Below, piece by piece: positions 11,301-24,200 of a DNA stretch of 64,000 nt. How positions within the stretch are numbered: position 1 is the first letter of the stretch; each line of letters opens with the position of its first letter. This stretch comes from Pocillopora verrucosa (Eukaryota > Cnidaria > Anthozoa > Scleractinia > Pocilloporidae). Position numbers and translations under genes: made by a program. The notes under the pieces are model-generated. The model saw only the letters and a program-made list of their open reading frames with translations. It did not search any database and was not told the origin of the DNA. The stretch is from assembly GCF_036669915.1 (NCBI RefSeq), contig NC_089315.1, forward strand, positions 752,503 to 816,502. The letters are read 5' to 3'.

Positions 11301-14300
11301 TTCATCGAACATGCATGCAGGACAAACTGACAAAGGCCATTTTACTTTTAATTTGAATTAAAGACCGGGACGTGAGCTGACATGCAGTAACTAGCAAGCA
11401 AACCGGTTGCCTTAGTGACCCACAGTGTGTTAAAACATCCTTCAATTAACAGACCAGCCCGACGGGACATATTTTTCCCGTAAGCTAGCTATAGCTAGGA
11501 ACTGATGCTTGCGATTACAAATTTTCATTAATACAGAGTAACGGTAGACATAGGAAAAATGATAATTTCCATTTACATGGTAAATCTCGTGTGTTAAAAT
11601 CAGTCATACCTATCTCTCGGCCTTTTCAAGGGAGTTGCATTTCCATTCATCTTGTCTAAGGTGGGTTTCATGTCATTCAATGTGTTGTAACGATTAACAA
11701 CATCGCGGACGCGACCACTACTTCTCCCAAGCTAAAAGAAAATTAAAAATTGATGAAGCATAACGCTTGCTCAAGAAAATTTGAAGTCTGTGTATTCTAT
11801 CAGAGGAAACAAAGAATTGAAACAACTAGAAGAACACTCCAAGCGACGGAAAATTTGTGAAGGAAGGCCTTAATTTGTCATAAATAAAAATATTAGCACC
11901 TTACCCAAGATCCCTTTCGGTCCGTTCCTATTTTGGGTATTATTCCGTCAATCAGCAGAGGTGTTGCCATGACTAACATGGCGGCATCCCGCACTACTGA
12001 CGTTACACTATGTTCGTGCGCCTTTTCGTTTTCTTTGTCGTTTTCAGGGCTCAGTTTTGACAGGACCGGCATGGCACGTTTGGCTACGGGAGACAACCTG
12101 TGTTGACAAAACCAAACGAGAGAAAAGATGTCAACTGACTCGACAGCGATTAATAAATAGAGAGCAATAACTGCGACTTGAAATCCACAAAGCCCAAAGG
12201 TGTTGATGATTTAGCACAGAGACAAAGTCACTTTTAGCTTTAGTGCAGATGTTTTTCCTTCCCTTTCCTAACCTTTCCTAAGAAGCAAACGAAGCCTGTC
12301 CGTCATCTTAATATTTTCCTTTACGCGTTAAAACTAAATACTTACGCCGCTATCTCATCCAATAAACTTTTCTTTATGGATTTCTTGTTTTGCGGAGTAG
12401 TTTGTTGTTTTTTGTTGTGTAAATTCTTCTCTTGTTCTCTCTTCTTAGCCTCGTCTTCTTTCTTCTTCCTTTTCCTTTCGTCTTCTTCTTTCCTCTTCTT
12501 ATCGTCTTCATGTTTTCTCTTCTCCTCATCCTTTTTCTTTCGTTGTTCTTCTTTCTTTCTCTTCTCTTCCTCCTTTTGCTTCCTTTTCTCATCCTCTCTC
12601 TTGATCTTTGCCTTTTCCTCCACTTCCCTATTGTCATTTTTATTCATTCTATTTTTCCCTCCTTCACCACGAGGTTCACCGTTCAAGTGAAGTTCTTGTC
12701 TTTTTGAGTCAGACCCTTTACTCGAAAGCTTTTCATTCTTTATATTTACATTTGGAGCAGTGTCTCCTTTGGATCTAGCTTCCATTTCTCGTATAATGTC
12801 CTTTGTAGATCTTCTTGTGTACTGCTGTCTCGAGAATGATCCTGCAGGGCGCCTTTTCAAGGAATCATCCCTCGCAAATCCTGCCTTCTCTTCCTCTTTC
12901 CGTGGAACACTTTTAAAGGCCACTCCGTTCACACATGTATTCTCCATTTTTTCCTGCTCTTCTCCTTGCTTCATCTTCTGCAATTTATTTTCTTTGTCAG
13001 AATGATAATCTGATTCTCCTGCGCTTTTCCTTCTCGTTTTACTCCTTCCAAACCCAAAGAAACCTCTTTTGCGGCGAGTGTTTTCTTTCGGATTTTCCGG
13101 ATTGTCTTTCGTCATAGATCGCTTTCTTGCGGATTTTTTCCTTGTGTCTTTGAGTTCATCGCCTGAACTACCCACAGTGGAGCTCCTACTACGTCTAGCT
13201 GAATCTTTTATCCTCACGCGCTTTGTTTTTGTTTTGAACACTTCATCATCACTGTCAAATGTACTGGCGCGAACTCTGCTGTCGAGTTGTGCAGATTGTG
13301 AAGAGGATAGGGGGTTATGCGAGACTAAGTTTTCCACGCTAGATCCCGAAGTTGATCTCATTCTAGTTGCAGCAATATCTAGATGGGAACCTGCTCGGCC
13401 TCGTGCCCGACCTTTAGATGAAGTATACTTCGCACCAGTACTGATTCTTCTTCTACGAGAAGCTGGAAAAAGAGAGGAAAAAAAACGACGAATAAGTATA
13501 TGATCATATACATAAATGCAGTTAACACCCTTGCATAAACCTTGCATGAAGTGTTTTCTCTCCTTTGGACCGATGCTGTAAAGACCCAACATTCAATCAA
13601 ACTGATTGGATATCTCAACAGTAATCTGAGCTAAGAGGGGAAATGTATTGTCCCATCTCTCTAGGCAAAGATACAAGCTCGTTTTGACGAGCGCACGAAG
13701 GGACACGAACACCAACGACTTAGCTACTGACAAAAGCTCTAAATTTACCTTTGTTTGATACAGTTATCTGAGGGCTTCCGACACTGAAATCGGCGTTCAC
13801 TGGATCATCAGTGTCAAACAAATGGTACACCTCTCGAATTCGTTTCTGTGTAATGTGCAGATATCGTGTAGCCGGGTTTATTGTATACTTTGCGTGATCT
13901 TTGTGGAGATTTTCCGAGCTGGTCCCTGAAAGTAGTCGGTAGATGTTCTCCCGCTCACTGAGTATCTGCAGCGGTGGTTTGTCCTGTGCAAATGAACGAA
14001 TCATCCATGCCGCATCTAGTGCACTCAGAACACCGCGAGCGCAGCCAGATCCAGTGGGCCAAAAAGGCTGAAGAAAGGAAGATGAAAATCTTTTCAAAGC
14101 TGCGCACATTTTTGAACATATGTAAAACAGGAATGATAACGCATGAAAAACCTCTGCTAAGCACGAGTCGTCGATCACGCACATGAGCAACTACAGTTAA
14201 AAATTCTTTCCCGTAAAATGAAACATTTTATTTTTCCTTTTCACTTTCTCTCTTTTCTGGTTCATATTTTGCAATTCTTTTATCACCATCCCAAAATACT

Positions 14301-17300
14301 CGTCAGCCGCTACAGGTCGGGGGAGATATAACAAAACTTTAGTTTCAGCAATGAAGACGTTAACTGTAAAACAACTACAAGTAGCCTTAATTAGCAAAAG
14401 TAATCGCTAAATAAGACAGATATTTCGGCTGTGTTAAAATTAATTTAAACTCTCTTTGCCTTCATGCAACAAAACCGTATTTTCTTCAAAAGTGTTCAAC
14501 AGATGTAGAAGAAGGAAATAGTAATGAGAATTTGGAGACTGACCTCTAATAAGCTGTCGCCTACCAAGCCAACAAGCAACTTGCTTCCTTTTCTCTCAAT
14601 GATCCTAGCAGCGTGTTCAGCTTTTTTGATCGAAGTGAAATCAAATGCAGCAATATCTGGTTGATTATTGCCAACAATTTTCAGCTCCAAGTTCCTCAGG
14701 GTTCCTTTTGTAGCATACTTGACCACATCTGTGACATACTCCAGTAATTTGGAGTGATCAATGTTGCTCGGTGAGAGAAGCTTTGCAGAAGGGCCAAAAT
14801 CCTGCAGAAATTGATAAAACCAGTAAAAACTGGCATCAGTTTCATCTTTATTAGATAATCGCATGTTTTTTTGAGGACGCATCACGATTTAAGCAGTGTG
14901 AAGTAATTCCACAGTAGCAAGAAAAGTGCGGAGAGTATCTTTTCTAGCTATAATTTCCTGTCCTTTTAAGGTGTAGCCTGTTGACCAATACAAACCCTGT
15001 GATATTAGTAACTTTCTTTTTGGCTACAATATCTCTATCTCCATCTCCCTACGAGTGCAGTGTGGCCGATTGGTTAGGGTGCATGCTGATCTAAATACTA
15101 ATAGACTGACCAGGAGATAACAGCATGAACAAATTCCATTCATTTACCTCTTTTAGAGCTCCTCTTTTAAGTAAGCTTGCTTTACCAGCAGTCATGACAA
15201 AATAGTGTGTTTCATCTTTGTAATAAACAATATTTTCCAGCTTGATTCCCTTCTGTTTAAAGAGCTCATCAAAAAACTGCGGATTAAACTGATACGCGAT
15301 GCCACTAATCTCCTCCACATTAGCTTCGTCTTCTGTGCAGTGATTCACAAAGTTTGCCGTTATTCCGATGGCGAGCGTCCCTAAAAAAGCAATTGATCCA
15401 CAATTTACATCGAGCGTTATCACTGCAAGCGCATTTTTCTTTCATCTTCGCCTTTGGCTGATTTTTCAATTATGTCACAAAGAATCGTCTGTCAGCTCAG
15501 AGAGGTAAAGCTCGATTTCCCTATCAAGGATCATGAATAAATGAATCTGAGGTCCAACGATTTGCACAACTTCGTGATCTATATTTATACAATTTATGTT
15601 AAGTATTTAAAATTAATAAGATATTGAGTATAATTTTTTTCCTGACCACACTCAAGTCCCTCTTTGCAAATTATGGCGTTATTTGAGGATGACAAAGTCT
15701 TAATTGATACTCAATTTAAATTTATCTTTTGGGGTTCAGTTTAGATCATTAATGGAGGAGAATTTCAAAACGAAGTAAGTCTTCACTTACCTCTCATTTC
15801 AATTTGTTGGAAGCCAGGAATAACATTCTTCTTGCCATCGGCGCCAATGAGGACGTCAAATTCATACTCACTGACAGGGTGGGACGCGGGGGACACTTTG
15901 CTCCTCCACCCATCCTCCACTGAGTTCGGTTCGATCACACCGTCGAATGTGACACCAGTATACAGCTTGGCACCAAAAATAAGTGCAGTTTTGAGGAGAA
16001 CAGATTGAAGTCGGCGAATACCTAGACAAAAGCAAGTTTAATGAGGCATGTCTTTCTGAAAGGGTGACTGAAAATTATATGCAGAAAGGGAAACGCTCTT
16101 CGAAATTTTCCGCTCAGGCTTGGAGCTTTCGAAAAACAATATTGGTATTAGGGGTGATATCAAAGTCGACGATTGCCATAAAGTTAAGACTCGTCTACTA
16201 AGTCTACTAACAACAAGCGTGTAAGCAAGATCGCTGTGGTTACGATCGGGCGGAGGACGGATATGGAGTTTGCCCGCAGATTATTTGACAGGATGCGTAA
16301 TTTCCTGCCTTCTCTTCTACTTTTTTTTTGGCTTGTTTTTTTTTTACAGCAGGGGTGGTGAAAAAAATCTGATTTCTTGTTTTCTCGTTCAAAGTACGGT
16401 ATGCAAGCTATTTTTCCACTTTCGAGGGCACGTATTGGAGGTGTTCAATAAATAACACTTGTTTCATTTTGTCTTCTAAGAAAAATAAAGTTCCGTACTG
16501 AATTGGAAAAAAAATGAACTATGTAGACTAAACATTTACATTAAATCAAGTTGAGAAAATGAACTACTACCGATATTTTTTTGTGTGCCCTGGAGGCAAA
16601 AAGAGAATTAATATTATTCCTCCCGTGGTATGTTTAGATGCCTATAAATAAACTGGCGTGATCGTGCTGAAAAAGATCTTATACCGAATACACTAACCTT
16701 GGCAAAGGTCAATCTCCCACCGGTCGGTTGTTTTTTTTAATGCCCGTCTTACACAATTTCTTAAAAAGTTTCAATTAATTGCCCGTTAAAACGCTACCGT
16801 AAGTGTTGAGTCTCTGGCCTAAGGCTCTTTATGAAAAAAAAACCTCTTTCTTTTCATTATTTGGTAACAGAATTTTAAATATTCATTTTTAAATTAAACG
16901 CAAATTAGACGCGCCATATCACGTAAAGTCTTTCTTCGGCGAAGATGAGAGGAAAGTTGTAAAATGGCCAACTGGTCAAATTGACGAAGTGAACTCTCTT
17001 TACTTAACTCAGTGAAAACATAGAATGTAAATTGTTTTTAAACACAGAGAGCATTAGTTAAATTATTTATGTATGTTTAATGTATTCTTCTTTCCGAATG
17101 CTGATACAAATTGCCTGAAGACAAACTGTAATTGATTTGGCAAGGAGATCAGCATGTCAGAACATATCAATTTTTTTTTAAACAAGAAATGGCTGCGGTG
17201 AAGTGCTTCACCTTCGCACGAATTCGTAATTGTTACTTTTTACTTTTGCGTCATCCAAGAGTACGGAGATACCGGGGACGAACAAAACGTTAATTAGTTT

Positions 17301-19092
17301 TAAAATAACATAAACAGTGATATCAACAATTAAAAAAGACATGCAGTCCAAATTTTGCGTTTCATAAACACAGAACCAAACAGATAATTTAAGCCTCTTG
17401 GGCTGAGTCAGCACAAGTTAAAGATAAGTTGAAACAAAAAATAATTTTGTAAACTTAGATAGCAACAACCTACAAAATCAATGTCGCAATTGTCTAATGT
17501 GCTTTAATTTTGTTTGAAAGTTATTGTGGCTATTCCAAATATAGTTTAATTCAAACTTTCGCAAAAGAACCGAAGATCTTGTAAAGCTGGTTTTGAACAG
17601 CTTGAGGAAAGAATGCTAGCACTTTTTTATTGCTGAATCTTTCTTGCTTGAGACAGGTGCGAAGCCAGTGTTTATAAACAGCCAATTAAAATTGCGATTC
17701 CTGTATTTATTTAGCTTTTAAGCGTAAACACTGCAAGGAAACAAACAACTTCAAAATTTTGAATATGTGATGATCTTGGCGTAAAGGCCAGATTTAATCA
17801 TATCCAAGCTTGGAAAATGATTCCCCTCAAATATCATCGCTGATAATAAACTCCTTTCGTGTAAATGTATGTGAGTAGGCGACTGGATCGAATTTCTTAC
17901 GTTGTTATTTTCTGGAAAATTACCTGCTTCGCTTTACGTTAACATGATAAACAATCCGCCATATTCACAAAAACAAATGGTATAGTCGCGGATTATAAGC
18001 GCTTATAATGTCGCCACGAAACTTGACCTTAATAGTTGGAACACAGATGAGATAAATGTCCTTGACAGCTATCCATGTAATACGGCATTTATCTACAACG
18101 GTTGCTATTAAGTTGCTTTCAACAGCTTTCGACGGACCGAAAGTATGATGTTTTCACAACGTGATTGTCCTCTTCCAAAGAGTGAATTAATTCAAACAAA
18201 CAACAAATTGGTGTTCAGTTATGAAAATAAAAAAGCGACCGGAAATTTTTACGAAAACTTTCAAATGACAGACACAAGGAAATACCCTCAAACTTTTCAT
18301 TGTTCCGAAACATACAAAAGGTCATGTTTTACAGGCAAGAATCAGAGCTGCTGGCGGTGGAAGGAAATACCGATATTATATTGTTTTCAAAGCTTTAGCA
18401 TCGTCAATTATATATTTGGTTTATCATATGCGATTACGTGAGACTAGGCGGTATGGAAATAAGTCTATACACACATACAAGTTCTTACTGAATCAGTCGA
18501 TGATTTGCACAAACCTGAAACCTTAAGTGTGCACTCAAAGATCTATGAACATTAGTGACACGCAAAACAATTAGTGAAACCATTAATCACAAACAAAAAT
18601 TGCCCTAATAATACTCTACTTACTAATGTGGTCGATAGAGCCAGAGCAGAACTTTCCGTAGAATTTCTTTGCTCCAAGTGAGCGGAAATCCGTAAGGAGA
18701 AATGGCCAAAGATGAAGAACATTATTTCGCACAAAAGACTCTCTCTTCTCCACAATCACAACCCGTGCACCAAGCAGAGCAACTTCAACAGCAGTTCTCA
18801 AGCCGATCGGACCTGCACCAATGATTAATACTTGAGTGTCTTCGCATATTTTTCCTTTGCCGTATTCCTTCTGATTAGCCCGACAATCTAACAGTTCCCA
18901 AAGAGATTTACACCTCCACGTTTGAAGTTTTCCCTTAAGCAACGAATAAAATTCGCGCGGATTTTCAGATTTGATACCAAGAAGTTTCACCAGTTGTCCA
19001 AAAGCACTTGTGATTTCGGGACAATCTTGAGCGTCCATAAATTTGAAGAATAAATCTTCAACGGTTTCATTACTTTTACGGTCATTTTCCAT
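5307..19092 (-). CDS. MICAL: MICAL-type FAD monooxygenase with long tail lacking CH and LIM domains (12 exons)
   Basis: MICAL enzymes are FAD/NADPH monooxygenases that oxidise actin methionines and disassemble filaments. Exons, 5' to 3': 19092-18624, 16021-15791, 15380-15148, 14801-14544, 14067-13749, 13462-12346, 12097-11905, 11731-11610, 11145-10956, 10595-10425, 10217-10057, 8502-5307. Every junction is GT/AG and phases agree, giving 6660 nt and about 2219 aa. Residues 1-495 match the MICAL catalytic domain: GAGPIG dinucleotide-binding motif at 92-97 followed by VEKR, then KKFYGKFC, the second FAD motif IGADGKKN, DEVxxISG-like and [16 protein letters not shown] segments, and [20 protein letters not shown]. 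From about 505 on the chain is basic and low in complexity, with an E/K/R-rich helix at 789-850 and RRSVSEN repeats near 1268-1420. No CH, LIM or bMERB domain was found, unlike typical MICALs. An in-frame ATG 24 codons upstream (19164) exists; 19092 was preferred because its sequence resembles MICAL N-termini. The first five exons are very secure; the joining of the tail rests on splice phase. Confidence 0.88.
9194..9220. repeat. Poly-C/poly-A run in MICAL intron 11
   Basis: Fifteen C followed by twelve A, in the intron before the last MICAL exon. Likely length-variable and prone to assembly error. Confidence 0.8.
16022..18623 (-). other. MICAL intron 1
   Basis: This 2.6 kb intron starts with GTAAGTAG and ends in TTTGTCTAG. 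It splits an AGT serine codon just after the [10 protein letters not shown] segment, inside the FAD domain. No exon or recognisable repeat was seen within it. Short open frames here (16270-16455, 18145-18441) have no protein-like composition. Confidence 0.75.
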
Positions 19093-21215
19093 CGTGATTT
19101 TTTTGTAAAACGCAATTCGTTTGCATTCATGCGGGCTCAAGTTAACCCAGTAATTTAACAGCACAAAACCAAGACAACCAAGTGTTCGGCACGGTATTTA
19201 CAACACATCGCAACGGATATAAATTTCAAATTCAGTGGCAATACAGCATGTCACGTCTGTTTATTCACATCAGTGGTCAATCATCCGTAACTGCTTTGTT
19301 TTCTCAACAATTGACAGATGTCATCGATGTTTGAAAAATTCCGTAGTGAAGTAGGTCGGCGGCCGTTGCGGAACTCAAAACGATCAAAATATATTTCAAA
19401 TCTTTGTTGAAGCTTTAAGAAGTTTACGCTCATATTCTTACTGTTATCGTTTTATTACTGATCATTGTGGAGCAATTGCATCTAGCCTTATCAAACAAGG
19501 TTCATAATTTGCAAGAAAATACAAAGGCATTTCCCTCAGGAGACCAGTTGCTTCGACGAATTATTTCGTTTCTCGCAATGCTGGAGTCTTAAGAGAGAAA
19601 CAAAAATACTCAGTCAGTCCAGCTTAGAACATGTCCTTCATCTCCAGTGATAATGGATAAGTAAACATTTCGTGTTTCGTGACAGAAAAGCTTGTTTAAA
19701 CTCAACATGTTGGTCTGTTCAAGAACTTTCTGATCGGAGCGAGCGTGAAGTTTTGTTTGGTAAGACTGGGGAGAAAATTCTCGTTACTCGCGAGAGTCAC
19801 ACGTATGATGTTCCGTGAAATTCGAGGGTTCTTGACTTACCGTAATATAGGAAAAGGTTCTTTCAGTTATGTTCTCTGATGATTTGTAAATGATACTTTT
19901 ATGAAATTTAGCTCAAGCTGCACTTACGGTGGAGCCGTTATCAAACTGTTTTCTGTGCTTTTGAACAAGAAGAGAAAACTCGTGAACTTCCTCCGGCTGA
20001 ACGATAAACGCGACGTGGGTCATAAAGGTCAAAACTAAAAACCAGGAACCGAAAAGACACTTATGTCGAGTATCTGTGTACAACAAAGATGTTTGTTACT
20101 CTTAAAATCTTCATTTCAGCTGCCTCAAGTGAATTCAGTATTTGGAATACCATTGGCATAGCAATGTTTTTTTTACTTCATTTTTAGCAAGTGGCACACT
20201 GATTGTTAATTAAGTCTGTTAAGGTTATCGAGGTGAAGTTACAAACAAAATGATTTGAGGGGAAACGGCAATTGTTTGGAGGGTTTGAGCCACTGAAATC
20301 AGTTTAACAGTTTAATAAATGTAGGAAAATTAGAAGAGAAAGGTCTTATAACTCAACTCCCATATAAATGAGTCTTGATGGGATGATGGCTTTTATGGCT
20401 AACCGGTTAAAAGTTTGGTCATTTTATGGCTAACAGTTAATTTCTTTCCGCAATAATACTCTCAAAATGACGCATTGCACATAGACAAAAAAGTCCTTAC
20501 GGTAAGCTTTTAACGCCACTAACAGTAAACCTCATTGCAACCCTCGTAAATGCCTTCTCAATACATTGACGAGAGTAACCCGTCCTTGGCTTCCAGATGG
20601 TAAATAAAACGCAACAGAAACGCCAGGCGAAAAGGAAGGAAGTTTGGGTCGAGTCGTGTAAAGGACTTTACGCGACCTCACCTGTACCTCCTCTCTCCTT
20701 TTTCTGCTCAGCGCGACTACTGCGCCCCGTCATATGTCCTATAGGCCTGAAACAAGCGATCTCCCGTTACCAAGGGTTATTCTCATCACAGACATTTGTC
20801 AAAATTACGGTGTTTATTGCACTCTAAGGATATATTTACACAATCCACGTGTCTAGCATCTACACACAAAACAAATACACTGCAAACAACAGGATTCAAT
20901 CCGGACTGTTATCATAGGATAAAAATCTAAGCTTGCTAAGAATGTGTTACTCGGCAACTACAAGGACAAAATCGTTGTTCATTGTGGTAAAAAGTTTCCA
21001 CGCGTGGAAAATGAGAGACTATGGCTGCATGTAGCAAGTCCACGTAGACAAAAGGACGTTCATTTCATTATCATTTGGACTGGGAAGTCCCCTCTAATAG
21101 CAGGGTTAAGGAAAGATTTGAACAACACAGCACTACAGATCCTATATGTGGCTTGAATGATCTCTGTCGGGAAAATAGTTAAAAATCCTGCAAACCAAGA
21201 GTCAATACAGCCGCG
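19093..21215. other. Intergenic: MICAL 5' flank and CFAP157 3' flank
   Basis: No gene recognised. The left end is the MICAL 5' UTR/promoter region and the right end the CFAP157 3' UTR. Short open frames at 20597-20827 and 20944-21156 show no domain or coding character. Confidence 0.55.
20813..20818 (-). terminator. candidate poly(A) signal for CFAP157
   Basis: AATAAA on the minus strand about 400 nt beyond the CFAP157 stop. A closer variant hexamer could be used instead. Confidence 0.25.
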
Positions 21216-24200
21216 TCAAGGTATTCTACCACGTGACCCAGCGCCAACAGGTAGCTCTGTTCTGATTGGTGACTTATAGTCATGTGACAAAGAATGACCA
21301 GACGAGGTAGGGCTCCGTTTTGAAAGAAGCTGATCAGCGAAGAACATGGCCTGAGAGGAGAACAAACAAAGCGTTATAGCCGGGATTTTTCAGTTTGCGC
21401 TTTGTAATCCGTGATGATCTTTTACTTCCTTTTCTGTGCGCGTCACCTTTCACTTTATTCTTATCACAGAAGTGTTTATCTACATAAGCAAACTAGTATC
21501 TAAATTTCTCCTTCTGATGACAACTTTCTGCGCAAAGCAAAACAAAACAAATAAGCAGAAGCCGTTGCCAATTGAAGTCACACAAGGTGACAATAGTAAC
21601 GGGGGGGACAAAGCCTGCCAACAAATTATTTTGCTAGAGCAAAAGCCTCTTGCAGATCACCTATGGATTCCAATAACTTAAAGCAATGTAGTAGTAATTC
21701 TCCACAATCAGGTGATGATCAAGGAGTTTGGCTATTTAAGAACCTTGTAGATAATTTATAACTTATAATCATTGGCAGTATGGTAATGAAAGCACTCACT
21801 TTTTGTGCACTGACTGTTTGTACACCAACACTTCTAGTCTGCCGACTGATAGGAGCCAATGGCGAAGAGGCCCCAGGCCTTTCTCCAAGCTTTGGATGAG
21901 ACCTGGGAACTATTCCCAAATCACCTAGCTTGTAATGAGGAAGTGGACGATTCACTGCTGCTGCCACAGCCTGGGCCTTAGAGGGGAGTGTCCTGATATG
22001 CAACAAACATCAATGTCAGTATAAGTTATGTCTTGTTGTGTAAAAAGAATTCCTTCTTCAAAAGCAAAAACTCAAACAAGTAAAATCTCACTTGAGATTT
22101 TATTGGACAGCAAAGCTTAACACACTGTTCATCAATGATCATTTTTAAGGATGTTATTTAACCTCTTTCACTCCCAAAATCTTTTAGCAATTCATCTTAC
22201 TGTCCGTCATACAATTCTCATGACTTTAGTTTGGAAAATTTAGAATTGGGTCAACTAATAATCTCGTGATTTATATTTTTCTTTATTCTTATTACTTTTC
22301 TTATTGATATTGTAAGGAGAAATTCTTTCTTGGTCACTCATAGGAGTTTAAGGTTGAGCTTATGTGGTGATATGCTTTATTACTACCAATTACTAATTAA
22401 AAGAAGTAATAAATCTTGACAACTTAAAAAATGAAAATTCAGAGCAGTCCTTCTGATTACTTACTCCTTTTTTCTATGAATGTGTCGTCCTATATCAGGG
22501 CTTGGGCTTGAGTATCCACTAGTCTTACGTGGTGGCATAAAATCTTTGGCACTGGGTCCCACACCAAATGTAACTGCATCATTCAAAATTCCTAGCAGTG
22601 TTTGAACAAGGTTCTCGCGTTGAGAGATGGCTTCTGCTTCATCAGGCTTTCCATTGACAACAGTGGGTGCCTGAAAACCAAGGGATGAAGGTATTTAATA
22701 TTTAAATTTTAGCTTAACAGTTTCAGGAATATTCTTTATAACTGAGTTTGTTTGTTTGTTTAATGACCCATCAATGATTGCACTGCATTAATTGGCAAGG
22801 CTACCGTATTTTATTGTCAAAATCTGGTGTAAACTTTTACAGTACACAGTTCCCAATTCTTAATTTATAAAGCAGTCTAAAGTGGTGCCCAATTCCTGTC
22901 TAAGGCATAAATTTAATTCCTGTTGAAGTCTACAGTTTTTAAAGTATAATTTTCTGCAATTGATTTCATTCCAGTTAATATATGAAGACCAAATGTTCAC
23001 TTATTCAGTTAGGCTGCCTTTAACCCTAATTAACACCCAGAAGTGATTAACATGTAACTTTTCCCTATAAGGTCAGTACATTATAATCCACCAAACAGGT
23101 AATGAGAATTCTATCAGGTAGAGGTTGCTATGATATCTTGATCTAACACAAAATTGTTGTAACTACTGTAATCTACAAGGAAATGTGTAGCAGTTAGAGG
23201 GGAGAAATAACAATGAGATCTTGAGAGCTAGAGTCCAAAACCATAATCAGTAACAGTTATTACCACTAATGAAGATCTAAGAGCTTGTGCTGCTTGAGAC
23301 AAAATTCCAGTCAGTTCATCTTTCTTCTTCATGGACAGGTCTCTGTCCTTTGTAACTTTTGCAAGTTCACTCTCTAAGGACTCTTTTTTCTCTGTTGTGC
23401 TCTGCTCAAACATTAAAATGCAATAAAATTAATTACATTCATCTATACCTATAAGGTGTACCATATGTATCAACAAAAAAAAAACTTTTCTAAAGAATTC
23501 TAACATTTCAAATTTTTAAGAGAAAAAGTTTTGATTTAATATTTCAGCAATGGTAAAATAATACTTGGAGTATATAAAGAGCTGCTTACTAACTATCAAC
23601 CTCAGAAAACTTAAACCAAGAAAAAGTTTTGTTAAGCAATTTATGTCAATAGGTTTGTTTATGAGTCACTCCTGCACTTCATTCATCTTAAGTCCTTGAT
23701 CAGTGATTGGTCAAAATCAAATCAAAGGTGCATGAATATTTGCAAACTTTTTTGGTAAAACTAGAAAATTCAAAACTCTGTGAGAGGTTTGAAAAGGAAT
23801 ACATACCAAAAGCAGTTCATGATTTCAAACACCGTTATACATCAACTTTAAAGTACTTCCAGCAAAAACAAATAAAATCAAAAGGAATCACACTCACTTT
23901 AAGCTCATCCTTCATACTGTCAACCTGAGCTCTCAGCAGATCAAGTTCACTCTCCAAGTCTTTTTTGTTTGCCTCACTCTCATCATATTCAAGTAACATC
24001 TCTTCTTGCTGCTTAGCTTTCTCTGCCAACATACGGATAATCTGAAAGAATACATACATGGCTTTTTTACATCCTGCAATTTGAAACTTAGGACCTTGAA
24101 GAGATAGGGAGGCTCCACATACATGTATTTCACCATTTCAGCAGATTGCAAGAGGGGTTCACTGTTAAGACCACAAATACCACTTAAGCTGGTGGTTCAT

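Noticed and set aside
12342..12345. Apparent stop codon that would end the MICAL gene after exon 6
   Set aside because: The TAA is inside a strong splice donor (GC|GTAAGTAT), and the next exon at 12097 continues in phase.
12376..12707. Phenylalanine/serine/leucine-rich plus-strand frames resembling membrane proteins
   Set aside because: They are the antisense of the lysine/glutamate-rich MICAL exon 6.
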